64,000 nt of DNA from Actinomadura formosensis NBRC 14204 (GTDB lineage Bacteria > Actinomycetota > Actinomycetes > Streptosporangiales > Streptosporangiaceae): positions 1 to 64,000 of the forward strand of contig NZ_BCQQ01000006.1 in the NCBI RefSeq assembly GCF_001552155.1. Direction: 5' to 3'. Position numbers and translations under genes: made by a program. How positions within the stretch are numbered: position 1 is the first letter of the stretch; every line of letters starts with the position of its first letter. Shown piece by piece: positions 40,089-51,200 of the stretch. The notes under the pieces were generated by a model, which saw nothing but the letters and a program-made list of their open reading frames with translations, made no database searches and had not been told where the DNA came from.

Positions 40089-43000
40089 TCACGGCTCGGC
40101 GGGCTCTCCGGGGGTGCGGGGCTGGCCGAGGAAGGGGAGCCCGGCGGAGGGGTCCTCGAAGGGGGCCACGAAACGCTCGAACCAGCTCAGGACGGGTTCG
40201 AGCCATTCGGTGACGCGCATCGTCCCGGCGACGTGCTCCACCTGCTCGTCCTCCTCGAAGCCGATCGTGACGACGGTGAGGTCCTGGTAGAAGCCCGCGT
40301 GCTCGTCGTCGCCGTAGAGGGCGGTGAGGGCGATCGGACGGTTGCGCTCCAGTTCCATCGACAGCGGATGGCGGCGCAGGGCGCGCAGGCGGTGGCCGAG
40401 CTTGGCGCCCGGCGGCTGCTTGAGACCGGGAAGCGGGTAGTCGAGCGGCGGCGCGGGGGCGTGCTTGTCGGGGACGCCGCCGCCGTAGGGGAACAGGCGG
40501 TCCAGCTCGTGCAGCCACTTGACCTGCGGGATCACCCAGGCCGGGCCGGGCGCGGCACCGGGGGCGGCGCCGCCGAGGAGGCGCCCGGCGACCTCGGCGA
40601 CGGCGGCGGTGAGCTCGGCCGGCGGGTACGCGGTGCGCAGCGACCGGGACCGCCGGGTCACCGAACGTTCCAGGACGGTCGCCAGCGCGCACTCGCGCAG
40701 CCGCGGCGCCAGCCGGGACCAGGCACGCCCCAGTTCGGGCGGGACGGCGGGCAGCGGACGGTTCACGACATGCGCCAGCACGAGCGTGTCCGCCCACAGG
40801 CGCAGCCAGGTCCAGTCGGGGCCGCCCGCGATGAGGTCGGCCTCGCGCAGCTCGAACAGGGTGCAGGCGCGCCCCGACCGGCATTCGCAGCCGCAGGCGG
40901 CCGAGCGGCGGCCGTCCACGGGCGGCGGCGGCCCCGCCAGCTCCGCCTCCCGGCCCTCGCCCAGCGGGACGCGGACGCGCAGCGGGCGGTCCATGCCGTC
41001 GGCGAACACGGCCGCGACACCCGGACGCAGCGACACCACCTCGCGGGACTGGTCGCCGTCCAGGTTCATCGCCGCGCCGACCTGGTGCCGGTCGTCGTAG
41101 GCGGGCAGCCGGTGCACGACCTTCAGCGCGGTGTTCTTGATGACGTCCGGGACGAGCTTCGTCGGGATCTGCTCGGCGACGATGATGCCCTCGCCGTACG
41201 CGCGGATCTCGGCGAGCATCCCGGCGAACAGCTCGACCGCGTGGGAGCTGCCGCGTTCCGGGCCGCGGTTGCGCAGCAGCCGGTGCGCCTCCTCGATCAC
41301 GATGACGTGCCGCAGCGCCGGACCCGTCGCGCGGTCGCGTTTGCGTTCCCGCATCCGCAGGTGCTCGACGATGCGGATGATGAGCGTCCCCATGAGGAAC
41401 GCCTTGTCCTCGTCGTTCGCGACGTCCTCGATGGCGAGGACGATGTTGTCGCGGAGCATCCCGCCGATGTCGGCCGGGTGGCCGCCCTCGAAGAACCGTC
41501 CCGCCGACCCGATGCGCAGGGACCGGAGCCGGACGTCCACGAACCCCTGCACGTCCGCCATCAGCTCACGCCCGTAGCCGACGTCCTGGATGACCTGCAA
41601 CGCCGCGTTCTGGAGCTGCTCCAGCGTCGGCACGGCCGGCTCGATGAGCGAACCGGGCACGCCCCCGCCCGTCACGACGTCCCACCCGTTGTTCTCGTAG
41701 ACGCGCTGCAACGCCTGCGCCATGATCTGCGGGAACGGCTCCTCGGCGTCGAACGCGGCCTGGAACAGCGCCCGCACCATGTCGATGTGCGCCTGCACCG
41801 GATAACCGGGCTCGGGCGCGAGCGGGTTCACCGACAGCGGCACCGCCCCCGGATCGGACGGGTTGACGACCGTGACCGGCCCGCCGAGGTCCTGGATGCG
41901 TCCCGCCATCGCCGCGTACTCCGACTTGGCGGGCTCGATCGCCAGCCACGGGATGCCCGCGCGGGTCAGCTGCTCCAGCAGATGCCGGACGGTCTGCGAC
42001 TTGCCGGCGCCCGTCGCGCCGGTCACGAACACATGCCGGTTGATGGTGGAGCGCGGCACGGCGAACCGGCCGACCTCCCGGTCCTGCCCGTCCAGGATGG
42101 CGCCCAGCTCGATCTGCGGCTCCCCGCTCACCGGCACCGTCTCGGACGTCACATCGAAGTACCCGGCGTCCAGCACCCGCAGCCCGGGAACCTCGCGCCG
42201 CGGCAGCCCGGCGAGCGCCGCCAGCGCCCCGGCCGTCGCGACGAACGGGAACCGCTGCTCCGGCTCGGCCATCGAACGGGCCGGCGCGGGCACCGCCCCC
42301 GGAGTCAGCATCTCCGCGAACGACCCGCTCCCATGCCCCGACCTGAGCCGATAGGGATGGTGCCCCAGCTCCATCGACCCGACCAGCACCGGGGCGATCT
42401 GCCCGAGCTCGTCCTGCGAAGCGGCGCCCGCGACGACCCGCACCTGCCACAGCCCCGCCTCACGGAACGCGTCCAGCTCGGCGAGCCGCCGCCCGGCCCG
42501 GTCGACGGCGAGCCGGGCCTGCTCGTCCTCGCCGCGCCGCAGCATCCGCAGCTCGTGGTGCAGCTCGCGCATCTCGGTGTCGATCTGCCGCTCATCGCAC
42601 GGGTCGGCGACCACGAACCACCCGAACGGCCGCTCCATCAGCGTGACGAGCGTCGCCTCGAACAGCCCGGGCCCGCCGCCCGCCCCGGCGTGCTGCGGGG
42701 CGAGCCGGCCGGGGCAGCGCGTCCACGCCATCCGCTCCGCCCGGCGCAGCCAGCCGTCCCCGATCGGGACACCGCGCGCCCCGCCGGGGAACAGCAACCC
42801 GTGCGTCTCCGCCCCCGGCTCCGGGGTGCCGATCGACCCCGCATTGGTGATCAGCTCAAGCGGCGCGCCGCCGCCCGCCGACAACCACCCCACCACGAAC
42901 GGCCTGCCCAGTCGCGCCGCCGACAGCGCGGCGGGCAGCACGCTGACGAAATCCCACTCGGCGGACGCGACCCGCTCCGGCACCGGGATCGCCTGGATCC

Positions 43001-43109
43001 GGTACCACGGCCCCGGCAGCACGAACGGCTCCGCCGGGGCGGCACCCATGCTCGGCGGTATACCGGGATTCATCCGGTACGGCGGTCTCGAACCAGACGG
43101 CGGAGTCAC
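40089..43109 (-). CDS. HerA-like/DUF87 ATPase
   Basis: From GTG 43109 (AAGGA upstream; ATG 43073 and GTG 43133 also possible) the protein has about 1006 residues. The N-terminal domain is uncharacterised. The ATPase core has Walker A GATGAGKS at about 364-371, FLAIEPAKSEY-like residues after strand 2, and Walker B HVIVIEEAH near 600, the HerA/VirB4/FtsK-superfamily layout with DUF87. A Cys cluster (CGCECRSGRAC) lies C-terminal to the core. HerA-like motors translocate DNA or protein, but no NurA nuclease gene is nearby. Co-directional with a membrane protein and a DUF5955-like gene. Confidence 0.82.
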   Translation of the reverse strand: MTPPSGSRPPYRMNPGIPPSMGAAPAEPFVLPGPWYRIQAIPVPERVASAEWDFVSVLPAALSAARLGRPFVVGWLSAGGGAPLELITNAGSIGTPEPGAETHGLLFPGGARGVPIGDGWLRRAERMAWTRCPGRLAPQHAGAGGGPGLFEATLVTLMERPFGWFVVADPCDERQIDTEMRELHHELRMLRRGEDEQARLAVDRAGRRLAELDAFREAGLWQVRVVAGAASQDELGQIAPVLVGSMELGHHPYRLRSGHGSGSFAEMLTPGAVPAPARSMAEPEQRFPFVATAGALAALAGLPRREVPGLRVLDAGYFDVTSETVPVSGEPQIELGAILDGQDREVGRFAVPRSTINRHVFVTGATGAGKSQTVRHLLEQLTRAGIPWLAIEPAKSEYAAMAGRIQDLGGPVTVVNPSDPGAVPLSVNPLAPEPGYPVQAHIDMVRALFQAAFDAEEPFPQIMAQALQRVYENNGWDVVTGGGVPGSLIEPAVPTLEQLQNAALQVIQDVGYGRELMADVQGFVDVRLRSLRIGSAGRFFEGGHPADIGGMLRDNIVLAIEDVANDEDKAFLMGTLIIRIVEHLRMRERKRDRATGPALRHVIVIEEAHRLLRNRGPERGSSHAVELFAGMLAEIRAYGEGIIVAEQIPTKLVPDVIKNTALKVVHRLPAYDDRHQVGAAMNLDGDQSREVVSLRPGVAAVFADGMDRPLRVRVPLGEGREAELAGPPPPVDGRRSAACGCECRSGRACTLFELREADLIAGGPDWTWLRLWADTLVLAHVVNRPLPAVPPELGRAWSRLAPRLRECALATVLERSVTRRSRSLRTAYPPAELTAAVAEVAGRLLGGAAPGAAPGPAWVIPQVKWLHELDRLFPYGGGVPDKHAPAPPLDYPLPGLKQPPGAKLGHRLRALRRHPLSMELERNRPIALTALYGDDEHAGFYQDLTVVTIGFEEDEQVEHVAGTMRVTEWLEPVLSWFERFVAPFEDPSAGLPFLGQPRTPGEPAEP

Positions 43110-43380
43110 CCCAGCATCCTTACCAGCCCCCACCGCTCACGCCAACGCCCCGTTAAGAAGACCCCAAATGCCCACCTTTACGCCCCCCACCCGTCCTCAA
43201 CGCCCCCACAGCCCTTACCGCCCGCCCTCCACCCCGCGGCAACGCATGCCGAGCCGCGGCCCCCGCGATACCCACTCGGCACGGAGCTGCTGAGGCAGGC
43301 CAGTCTCTCCAGTGCCTTGTTGCAGCAAATTAAAGCCCTTGACATTAGCGCCGATCCACACACGCTCCGGGACTTTCTTA

Positions 43381-43791
43381 TCACCGATCACTCAAAATGG
43401 ATTTCAATATATTGACCACACTCTCCGCTTCGCGCCTCTCCTCAATATCCACCCAGCTTTGCCAGAACCATCCGTTAACCGGCAGGGCGACATCCAAGGC
43501 GCGCCTGGCCAAGACAGTGAGATCGAAAGCAATGGGCTTAGGCAACCACTCGGAAATACCTGGATAATCTTCATTCCAGGACAGAGACGCACCTGATGGC
43601 AGGTTTGCCGCAACCACTGCGGCGGCAGCCACAACTTCCGCAGGAAGCTTCTCAGATTCTGCGGCATCGATGGCGCGATGAAATACACGCTCCAGCACCG
43701 CCAAGCGCTGCAGTGAAGCCAGCCGTTCCAGGTCGTCCACAAAATCTTCCGCCGTATCACTGTCAAATGGCCCAGAGCCCCATGCCCCCAT
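43381..43791 (-). CDS. DUF4259 protein, probable immunity protein
   Basis: The 136-residue protein starts MGAWGSGPFDSDTAEDFVDD, the hallmark of DUF4259. Its GC content is well below that of the core genes. It begins 20 bp after the end of the decayed GIY-YIG toxin cassette, the position expected for the cognate immunity gene; DUF4259 proteins occur beside polymorphic toxins. Immunity function is inference. Confidence 0.85.
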   Translation of the reverse strand: MGAWGSGPFDSDTAEDFVDDLERLASLQRLAVLERVFHRAIDAAESEKLPAEVVAAAAVVAANLPSGASLSWNEDYPGISEWLPKPIAFDLTVLARRALDVALPVNGWFWQSWVDIEERREAESVVNILKSILSDR

Positions 43792-43811
43792 CTCGCCCCC
43801 TCTATTCTATC

Positions 43812-44510
43812 TCACTGAAAATATCCACCAAATGGAACCACGATTTCCGGATCACGCCGATTAATCAGCGTGACACCTCGACTCTTGAGCCCTTCCATTA
43901 CAGTCCGCTCGGTTCGACGTGCGACTACCGGGTCATTCACACCAGGAAGTGAAATTCATGTGACATTAACAACGTTTCCCGGACCATATTCAGCCTTCCT
44001 GACTGCATGCTTCGATCGCATTTACTTATTAACTCTCGTCCTCATACTATCGACGCTACTTCCGACATATTTACTTCCGTCATCCATGTGAATCGTATAT
44101 ACACCGGCTTCATCTGGAACATCAAATCTCGTGCCAGGGTTACTAACCTTCCCTGAAGACGGGGTCCCACAAGTCTGATTGTGGACGAGGACTGGCCTAG
44201 CCCCTGCCACGACATAGTACGTGTGGGTGTCGGCGATGGTGAGGTTGTGGACGCGCCGGTGGTGGGTGCTCCGGTGCTGGGTGGCGGTTACCTGGACGTA
44301 GGTGCCGGCGCTGGTGCGGAGCCACATGCCGGGCTTCAGGTCAGCCGCCTCGCCCCACGCGTTGATGTCACCGGCGACCCAGAAGGGGTGGTTGTCGGTG
44401 GCGATGAGCACGCCGCTCTTGGGGCCCTTGGGGTTGAGAAGCTTGGGGCTGCTGGGCTTGGGAGCTTGGCTGGTCACCCAGCCGAGGGTGCCGCCGACTA
44501 CCACACCCAC
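43812..44510 (-). pseudogene. Displaced Rhs toxin cassette: HINT C-terminal half plus GIY-YIG-like toxin, two in-frame stops
   Basis: From about 44510 the frame encodes the second half of a HINT domain (SGVLIATDNHPFWVAGDINA ... VRPVLVHN-like end) and then a GIY-YIG-like toxin: AGVYTIHMDDGSKYVGSS. It is interrupted by TAA at 44022-44024 and TGA at 43956-43958, yet the same frame continues with MRSKHAVRKAEYGPGNVVNV, then ISLPGVNDPVVARRTERTVM and EGLKSRGVTLINRRDPEIVV up to TGA at 43812. TGG-to-TGA would explain the second stop. The HINT N-terminal half is absent, as in orphan cassettes. Confidence 0.8.
44181..44422 (-). repeat. HINT direct repeat, orphan copy
   Basis: Same length and register as 45546-45787 (offset 1365 bp, no indel). 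In 44213-44422 I count nine mismatches by eye. It encodes the HINT C-terminal half. This near-identity permits recombination that swaps toxin tips. Confidence 0.9.
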
Positions 44511-44758
44511 TCACGAATTGCGGCACGCACCGCCCCGTCCTCCGTAGATAAAACAGCCGAGACCGTAACGGTTGCCGGGGTGGCTATGCGCCGCATGGGC
44601 TTAGGCTATCGCCTGCCGCCCGGCTTTATAAGAATCTTGAAGAGCTCTGTGTAACCAACCAGGCTTTGACCGCAACCGGCTGCGCACCTGATGAGACCAG
44701 ATACCGCAGATGCGACTACTCAGTTACCGAGCAAAGCTTCACTCTCCCCTCGTTACAC

Positions 44759-45199
44759 CTACACCCGAAAGGTTATCTTAGAGTTGCCATCGAACTCAGC
44801 AAAGTCCTCATACCTTGGCATGGGCCGACCATCCACAATATCGACGCCACAGAAGTAGCGAGCTCCAGGACTTGCCGAATAAATCAAGTCGATATCCCGA
44901 AGTGCGTCCTCTTTGAAGCTGAGCAGCGAAGGCTCAGCACCGCTATACATAAGCATCAGATGACCATGATGCCCCAAGGGCGTCTGATCGGAAAACTCAA
45001 CGATGTTATTTTCCCAGGAATCGGTCATTACAAACTCGACGTGACCGACAGATCTCCAATCGAGTCGACTCGGAGCCCACGGCTGACTGTTCAGATATTG
45101 CTCGAATTCGGCCGAGTAAGACGCGTCCAACTGCAGCGACTCGTGCTCTGACATCCACTGCCTGATGTGAGCTTCTTTGATCTTTGTCTTTTTTTTCAT
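44759..45199 (-). CDS. Probable immunity protein for the Rhs toxin
   Basis: ATG 45199 lies 7 bp after the Rhs stop. The 146-residue protein is acidic and AT-rich at the DNA level: MKKKTKIKEAHIRQWMSEHE, WRSVGHVEFVMTDSWENNIV, GHHGHLMLMYSGAEPSLLSF, DIVDGRPMPRYEDFAEFDG. I do not recognise a named immunity family. The position, directly after the toxin tip and before the next cassette, is the basis for the call. Confidence 0.75.
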   Translation of the reverse strand: MKKKTKIKEAHIRQWMSEHESLQLDASYSAEFEQYLNSQPWAPSRLDWRSVGHVEFVMTDSWENNIVEFSDQTPLGHHGHLMLMYSGAEPSLLSFKEDALRDIDLIYSASPGARYFCGVDIVDGRPMPRYEDFAEFDGNSKITFRV

Positions 45200-45206
45200 C
45201 AAATCA

Positions 45207-48200
45207 TCATGACTGTGGGAAGTGGCTGATAAGACTGAGGTAATCGTCATAGGTGCCACCCCTAACGACGTTAGCCCCGCTCCGCCAGCCACCTGCCGAA
45301 CGCTTAGCAGCGTCCCTCACCCACCAGTTGAAATGAAAGCCTTTCTCCGGATCATTCGGGTCGAAGTCGATACGCCACCCTCTCAGGCCGTCCGGACTCT
45401 GCATACCCGTCACCCGACCCTTCATTGGGCCGATTTCTTGAATGAACGGAACAGCATCGTCCCCCAAGCCGGCCGAATTTCGAGCGGCGTTACGCGCCGC
45501 ACTTACGCCATCGAAGTGCGCCATGACTTCGCCACAACCGCTGTTGTGGACGAGTACGGATGCGGTGCCCGCCTCCACATAGTACGTGTGGGTGTTGGCG
45601 ATGGTGAGGTTGTGGACGCGTTGGTGGTGGGTGATCCGGTGTTGGGTGGCGGTGACCTGGACGTAGGTGCCGGCGCTGGTGCGGAGCCACATGCCGGGCT
45701 TGAGGTCGGCCGCCTCGACCCACGCGTTGATGTCACCGGCGACCCAGAAGGGGTGGTTGTCGGTGGCGATGAGCACGCCGCTCTTGGAGAACTTGAGGCC
45801 ATGGAACTTGGGAGAGACACGCTTTGCCGTCTGGTTGGTCATCCACGCCAGGGCGGGAGCATCGCCGTCGACGGTGATTTGGACGAGGTTCTTATCGTCC
45901 TTGCTCGTGATCGTTCCCAGGACTGGTTGGGCCCGGGTTTCGCCCGTCTCAGGGTCGGTGGCAAGGACCTTGTCGCCAACCTTGACGTCTTCGATGGGCT
46001 TCCGGCCACCGTCGGCCATGAGGACCGTTGTTCCCGGCACGAAACTGCTGCATCCCCCGAGCTTGGAGGGGCCGCTCCTTGGCCCGCCCGCCGGTCGGCG
46101 GCCACCGCTGACGCCCGTGATACCGCCTTCCGGCCCCAACGCGGCAAGCTCTGGGAAGCTGCGCATTCCTGCGGAGAGGAACTCCATGCCTGACATGCGT
46201 TCGCATGTGAAGCCGCCGATTTTGCAGAGCAGTCTTGCGAAGTTGCCCAGTCTGCCCAGGTCCCCTGGGAAACAGGCATTGCCGTTGGTACCGCAGGTTG
46301 GCATGAGTTGCGGGTCCAGAGGGCCTAGGGTGCCTGCATATTTCGTGTACACGAGCCGCAGCATCTTTTGCAGGGCACCGGTGTATGCGATGGAATCCCT
46401 GGCGCGAACCACGGTGTCGCCCCACCGGACATTCACTGGCCTGTTGGGTGATGAGGTGAATCCCCGAGGGGGGCTTCCGCAGTCGTGCCCACATCCACCG
46501 GTCATCAATGGCTTCTTGTGGCCGACAGGGACGTAGCCCGCGCCGCAGATGTCCGGCGGGCATAGGCCATCGGGGTCGGCGTGGGTGGCCGGGTTGCTGT
46601 TGGCATAGGTGTAGCCGTTCATCTGCTGGGGGTCGGCCTGGTCCATGAGGGGGTCGACGGAGACGAAGCGGCCGGTTTCGGGGTCGTATTCGCGGGCGCC
46701 GAGGTGGGTGAGGCCGGTGGGGTCCTGGGTGCCGCCGACGAAGCCCTTGTCGTTCGGCCAGGTGGCGTTCTCGTCCATGCCGCGGATGGAGCCGAAGGGG
46801 GTGAAGCGGCGGACGGTGGCGGCCTGGGTGGTGGCGTTGACGGCGACTTGGCCGCTGCCCTGGTGGTCGGCGGTGAGGTAGGTGACGGTGCCGTCGGAGG
46901 TGCGCATCGCGACGGTCTGGTCGCCGAAGGTGTAGTAGCGGGTGCCGGTGGCGGTGGTGGCGCCGGTCAGGGCGCGTAGCTCGGTGCCGCCGGGCAGGTA
47001 GAGGGTGGAGCCGGCGGGGTCGGTGCGGATGAGGCGGTTGCCGTCGGTGTCGTAGATGAAGGTTTCGTCGTTGCCGTTCTCGGTGACCTTGGCCAGCTCA
47101 CCCTCGGTATCCCACTGCAGGGTCTGGCCGGTGGTGCCTTGGCTGGTTGTGGTGGTCCGGGTGGTGGTATTGCCGGTGGCGTCGTAGCCGTAGGTGTCGG
47201 TGCGGTCTCCGGTGGGGCCGCTCTGGGTGACCTGGGTGAGACGGTTTCCCTGACCGGGAGTGGCGTAGCTGTAGGTGCGGGTGGTGTCGGCGACGCCGGC
47301 GATGCCGTGGCGGGTTTCGCTGGTGCGGTTACCGGCGGTGTCGTAGCCGAAGGTGTGCCAGTAGGGGGCCGGGCCACCGACCACCGAGGCCGTGGGGTCG
47401 GCGGCACAGGGGTCGGTGGTGGCCTGGGTCCAGGCTTGGGTGAGGCGTTGCAGGTGGTCGTAAGTGAAGCATTGGTTGTCGACGCCATCACGGGAGGTGT
47501 CGGCAATGGAGGTGATGACGCCAGAGTCGGTGTAGTGGTAGGTGGCGTTGCGGTCGGAGCCGTTGATGCCCTCGCGGAGGGTTTCGGCGGTGGAAAGGCG
47601 CTGGGGGCCGTACTGGTAGGAGAAGGTCTGCCAAGCGCGTTTGGGTGCAACTCCGAGTTCGAGGATGGTGGGCTTGCCGGTGGGGGTGTAGACGGTGTCG
47701 TTGACGTAGGTCGCGGTGCTGCTGGTCAGGCGGGTAGGCCGCAGCCAGGTGTCGTAGGACTGCACGACGCTTTCGGCGGGCAGCCCGCCGATGCCGGGCA
47801 GGCTGTTGCTTTGGACGGTGCCGTCGAGGTTGTAGCGGGTCGAGAAGGTGTAGGCGCCGGCCAGCGCGCCCTGCTGCGTGGGGATGTTGATGGTGGTGGC
47901 CTGCACGCGGCCGAGGGTGTCGTAGCCGCGGATCTGGCTGGTGTACTCGGCACCGTCGACATGGCGGGTCGCGGTCGCCGGTTTGCCCTTGCCGCGGGTC
48001 ACGGTGTCGTAGGTGAAGGACGTCAGCAGCGGCCCGTCGGCCGTGCCCTCGTGAGTGGCGGTCTTGCGGTCCAATCCGTCGTAGGTGGTGAACACCTTCT
48101 TGCCGCGGGCGTCGGTGGTGGAGGTGAGGCGGTCCAGGTCGTCGTAGGTGAAGGTGGTGGTGCCCTTGTCGGGGTCGGTCGTCTGGACCTTGCGACCGCG

Positions 48201-51200
48201 CAAATCGTAGGTGGTGGTGAAGGTGTTGCCGGACGGGTCGGTGACCGAGGCGATCTGCCCGGCGGGGGTGTAGGTGTAGCGGGTGGCGTCGTAGTCACCG
48301 GTCGGGGTGGACGCCTTGTACTGGCGACGTTCGATCACCTGGCCATGGGCGTTGGTGATCTGCGCGGTGGGGGTGCCGCCGTCGGGTGGGGTGACCGAGA
48401 TCCGGTCACCGCCGCCGTAGGCGTAGGTGGTGCGCCACAGTTCCTGCTCGGGCTGCGACCCGTTGCCCTTGGTGAGCTTCTCGACGGTCTTGCGTCCCAG
48501 CCCGTCATATTCGGTGCGGGTCTGGGTCTCCACGTTGCCGGGGGTTCCGACCCCGAACAGGGTCGGCTCGGGGGCGCCGGTCGCCGGGTAAGCGGCGTAG
48601 GACTTGATGACCTGACCGCGGTCGTCGTAGAAGGTGTCGGCGATCAGGCGGCCGTCCGGGGCGGGGACCTGGGTCTGCCGGGATCGCAGCCACCCGTCCA
48701 GCAACTCGATCCCGGCCACGCGTTGCCCGCCGGTGGCGGTGAGTGCCTTGGTGGTGACCGTGACGATCTGCCCGTCGGTCACCTGGTACTGGAACTCGTG
48801 GTTGGGGCTCTGGCCGTTGGCCTTGGACCGGTCAGGTAGCCACACCTTCCGCAGCCGGCCCAGCCCGTCATACACCAGGTCGGTGTTCAGCCCGTTGGCG
48901 TCGGTGGTGCGGGTCGGCTGCCCCCATGCCGGATCCAGCTCTTCGGTGGTGGTCAGCGCCGTGGACACGTCACCGGACGTGGCGGGCGGCGTGGTGGTCT
49001 GCACCTTGGTGGCCAGACCCTGGGTGTCGGTGTAGGCGGTGGTGGTGGCCTGTCCCAGCGCATTCGTCACCTGTGTGACCCGGCCGAAGGCGTCGTAGAC
49101 GGTGGCGGCCTGCGTCACATACTGCGGCGTGGTCCCGTCATAGTCGGCCAGGTTTTCGACCTTGGTGATGTTGCCCTTGGACGGGCCGTCACCGAAGGCG
49201 CCGTTGTCGTAGTAGGTGCGCGCGTCGGAGAGGACCTGCGCGGGCCGGTCGGGGGTGACGGTGCAGGCGACTGCGACGGTCTCCACACGGGAGGGGAAGT
49301 TCACCATCCACGCAGCGGTGTTGTCGGCGTAACTGGTGCGCGTGCACTTGTCATCGGCGCCGGTGGCGGTATCACCGAGGTCGTTGATGGAGGTGACCCG
49401 GCCGACGCCCGGGCCAGAACCGGCGTACTCGGTGTCGGTCTTGGTCTCGGTCCATCCGCCGCCGTCCTTGGCCGTCCAGGTACGGGTGGTGTCGGTGTGG
49501 ACCACGTTGGCGGCGGTGGTGCCCCAGGAACGGGTCCGTGAGGCGGTCTGGACCCGCCACGGCGTATTCACCGTCTTGCTGTGGACGCTGCCGCCGGGTT
49601 CGGTGTACTGGACGGTTTTGAGGGTGAACCCGGCCAGCGCGTCATGGTCGGTGTAGGTACCGCCCTCACCGTCGGAGACGGTGACAGACTTGGTTCCGCC
49701 GGCCTTGGACTCGCGGTCCCCGTCCATCCCGCGCATGAAGTACGCGTCCGCCTGGGTGGCGGGAGCGGCGGGGTCTCCGGTGAAGGTGCGGACGTGGCCG
49801 TATCCGCGCCACTGCGACCAGGTCTTGTTCTTCTCCTTGGTTAGCCCGTCATCATCGTCGAAATGCCAGGCCGCACCACCCACGTACTCGTACTTGGTGG
49901 CCATGTCGGGGGCCAGCCCGGTGCGGTCTGTCTGGATCACCGACGTCACCACGTACTTGTGGAACCAGTCGGTGATCGGGTCTTCCCTGCCGGGCGGCGT
50001 CCAGATCACCGGCATGCAGCGGGTGGTGTTGGTCTCCGGTGTCGGCAGATTCGACAGGGAGCAGTCCGGGTCGGAATAGGCGACGTCGATCTGGCCGCCA
50101 GACTCGTCGTAGATGGCGCCGAGCCGGTAACGGATATAGGGCAGGATGTCGTCACCGGTCTTGTCGAGCCGGTTCGGCAACTGGACATGGTTGAACGTCA
50201 CCTTCGGCAACGTCACCGCACCGCCGTCATCGGTGGCGGCGTGGCCGGTGTGGACGATCTCTTTCAGCAGCAGATCCCGCTCGACGTCCGCCAGCCCCCA
50301 TTCGTGGTCCATCGACCACGAGTCCACCGGCCGGTACCCTGACCCGTCCGCCGTCAGGATCTGGGTCGTGACCTTGGTGAGGCGTTTGCGGGACCAGAAC
50401 GTCGGAGCGACCGTCCCGTGAGTGTCCTTGCACTCCTGCCCGGCGTCGCAGTTCAGGTCCCAGGGGACGTCCCACCAGTAGTCCGGGTTGGTTCCGATTT
50501 TGGACGGGTCGCAGTCGAAGGTCGCGTCCGGGATACAGCGCTCGGAGGTGGTGAAGGAGACCTGCGCGGGTGCCTTGGCGAACAGCGCGTCCTTGCGCAG
50601 CCCATAGGAGATCGTCTTCAGATAGCCGCCGCGGACGTACGGGGTCTCGTCCTCGGGTTTGAGGTTGCGGCCGTAGTGGTTGATCTCCTTGCCGTAGGTG
50701 TAGTTGACGGCGTTGCCGGACGGGTCGACGACATAGTCCAGGTTCCAGCGGTATGCCTGCTGGCACCACGAGTCGGCGAAGCTCGCCTCGTGGCACGGTT
50801 CACCGGAGTCGTCACCGAACACCGGCGTAGTCCACGTCGAATCGGTCTCCGGCTTCCCGCTCGTCCAGCCCGGCAGCCGGTTCAGCCCGAAGAAGTACTG
50901 CGTGCCGTCGGTCGTGGTGACCTTCCAGTACTCCCCGTCGTTGTCGCCGTTGCCGGTGGAGGAGCTGGTGAGCTTCTCGAACTTGGTGCCGTCGTCTCCC
51001 TTCATCCGCCACGTGCCGTCGGAAGCCTCGATCAGCTCCCCGCCCTTGCCGTTCCACGTGACCGTCGCGTTGTCGTACCCCCAGCACTGATCGCCTGGCG
51101 AGTTGCCATACGCGTCCTTGGGTGCCCCGTCGTCCTCACAGGACTTGTAACGCCGCTCGATGTAGCCGGGCCACAGATCGAAGCCCTCACCGACCCACGA

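Noticed and set aside
38446-40290. 614-codon plus-strand frame rich in Arg, Asp and His
   Set aside because: Antisense shadow of the 620-residue membrane protein gene.
40233-43415. 1060-codon plus-strand open frame opposite the HerA-like gene
   Set aside because: Arg/Pro/Gly/His-rich antisense reading of a high-GC gene; no domain and no ribosome binding site. Only its last 45 codons look protein-like and are noted separately.
47139-48839. 566-codon Gly/Val-rich plus-strand frame
   Set aside because: Antisense of the Rhs YD repeats; the apparent repeats are produced by the Rhs repeats themselves.
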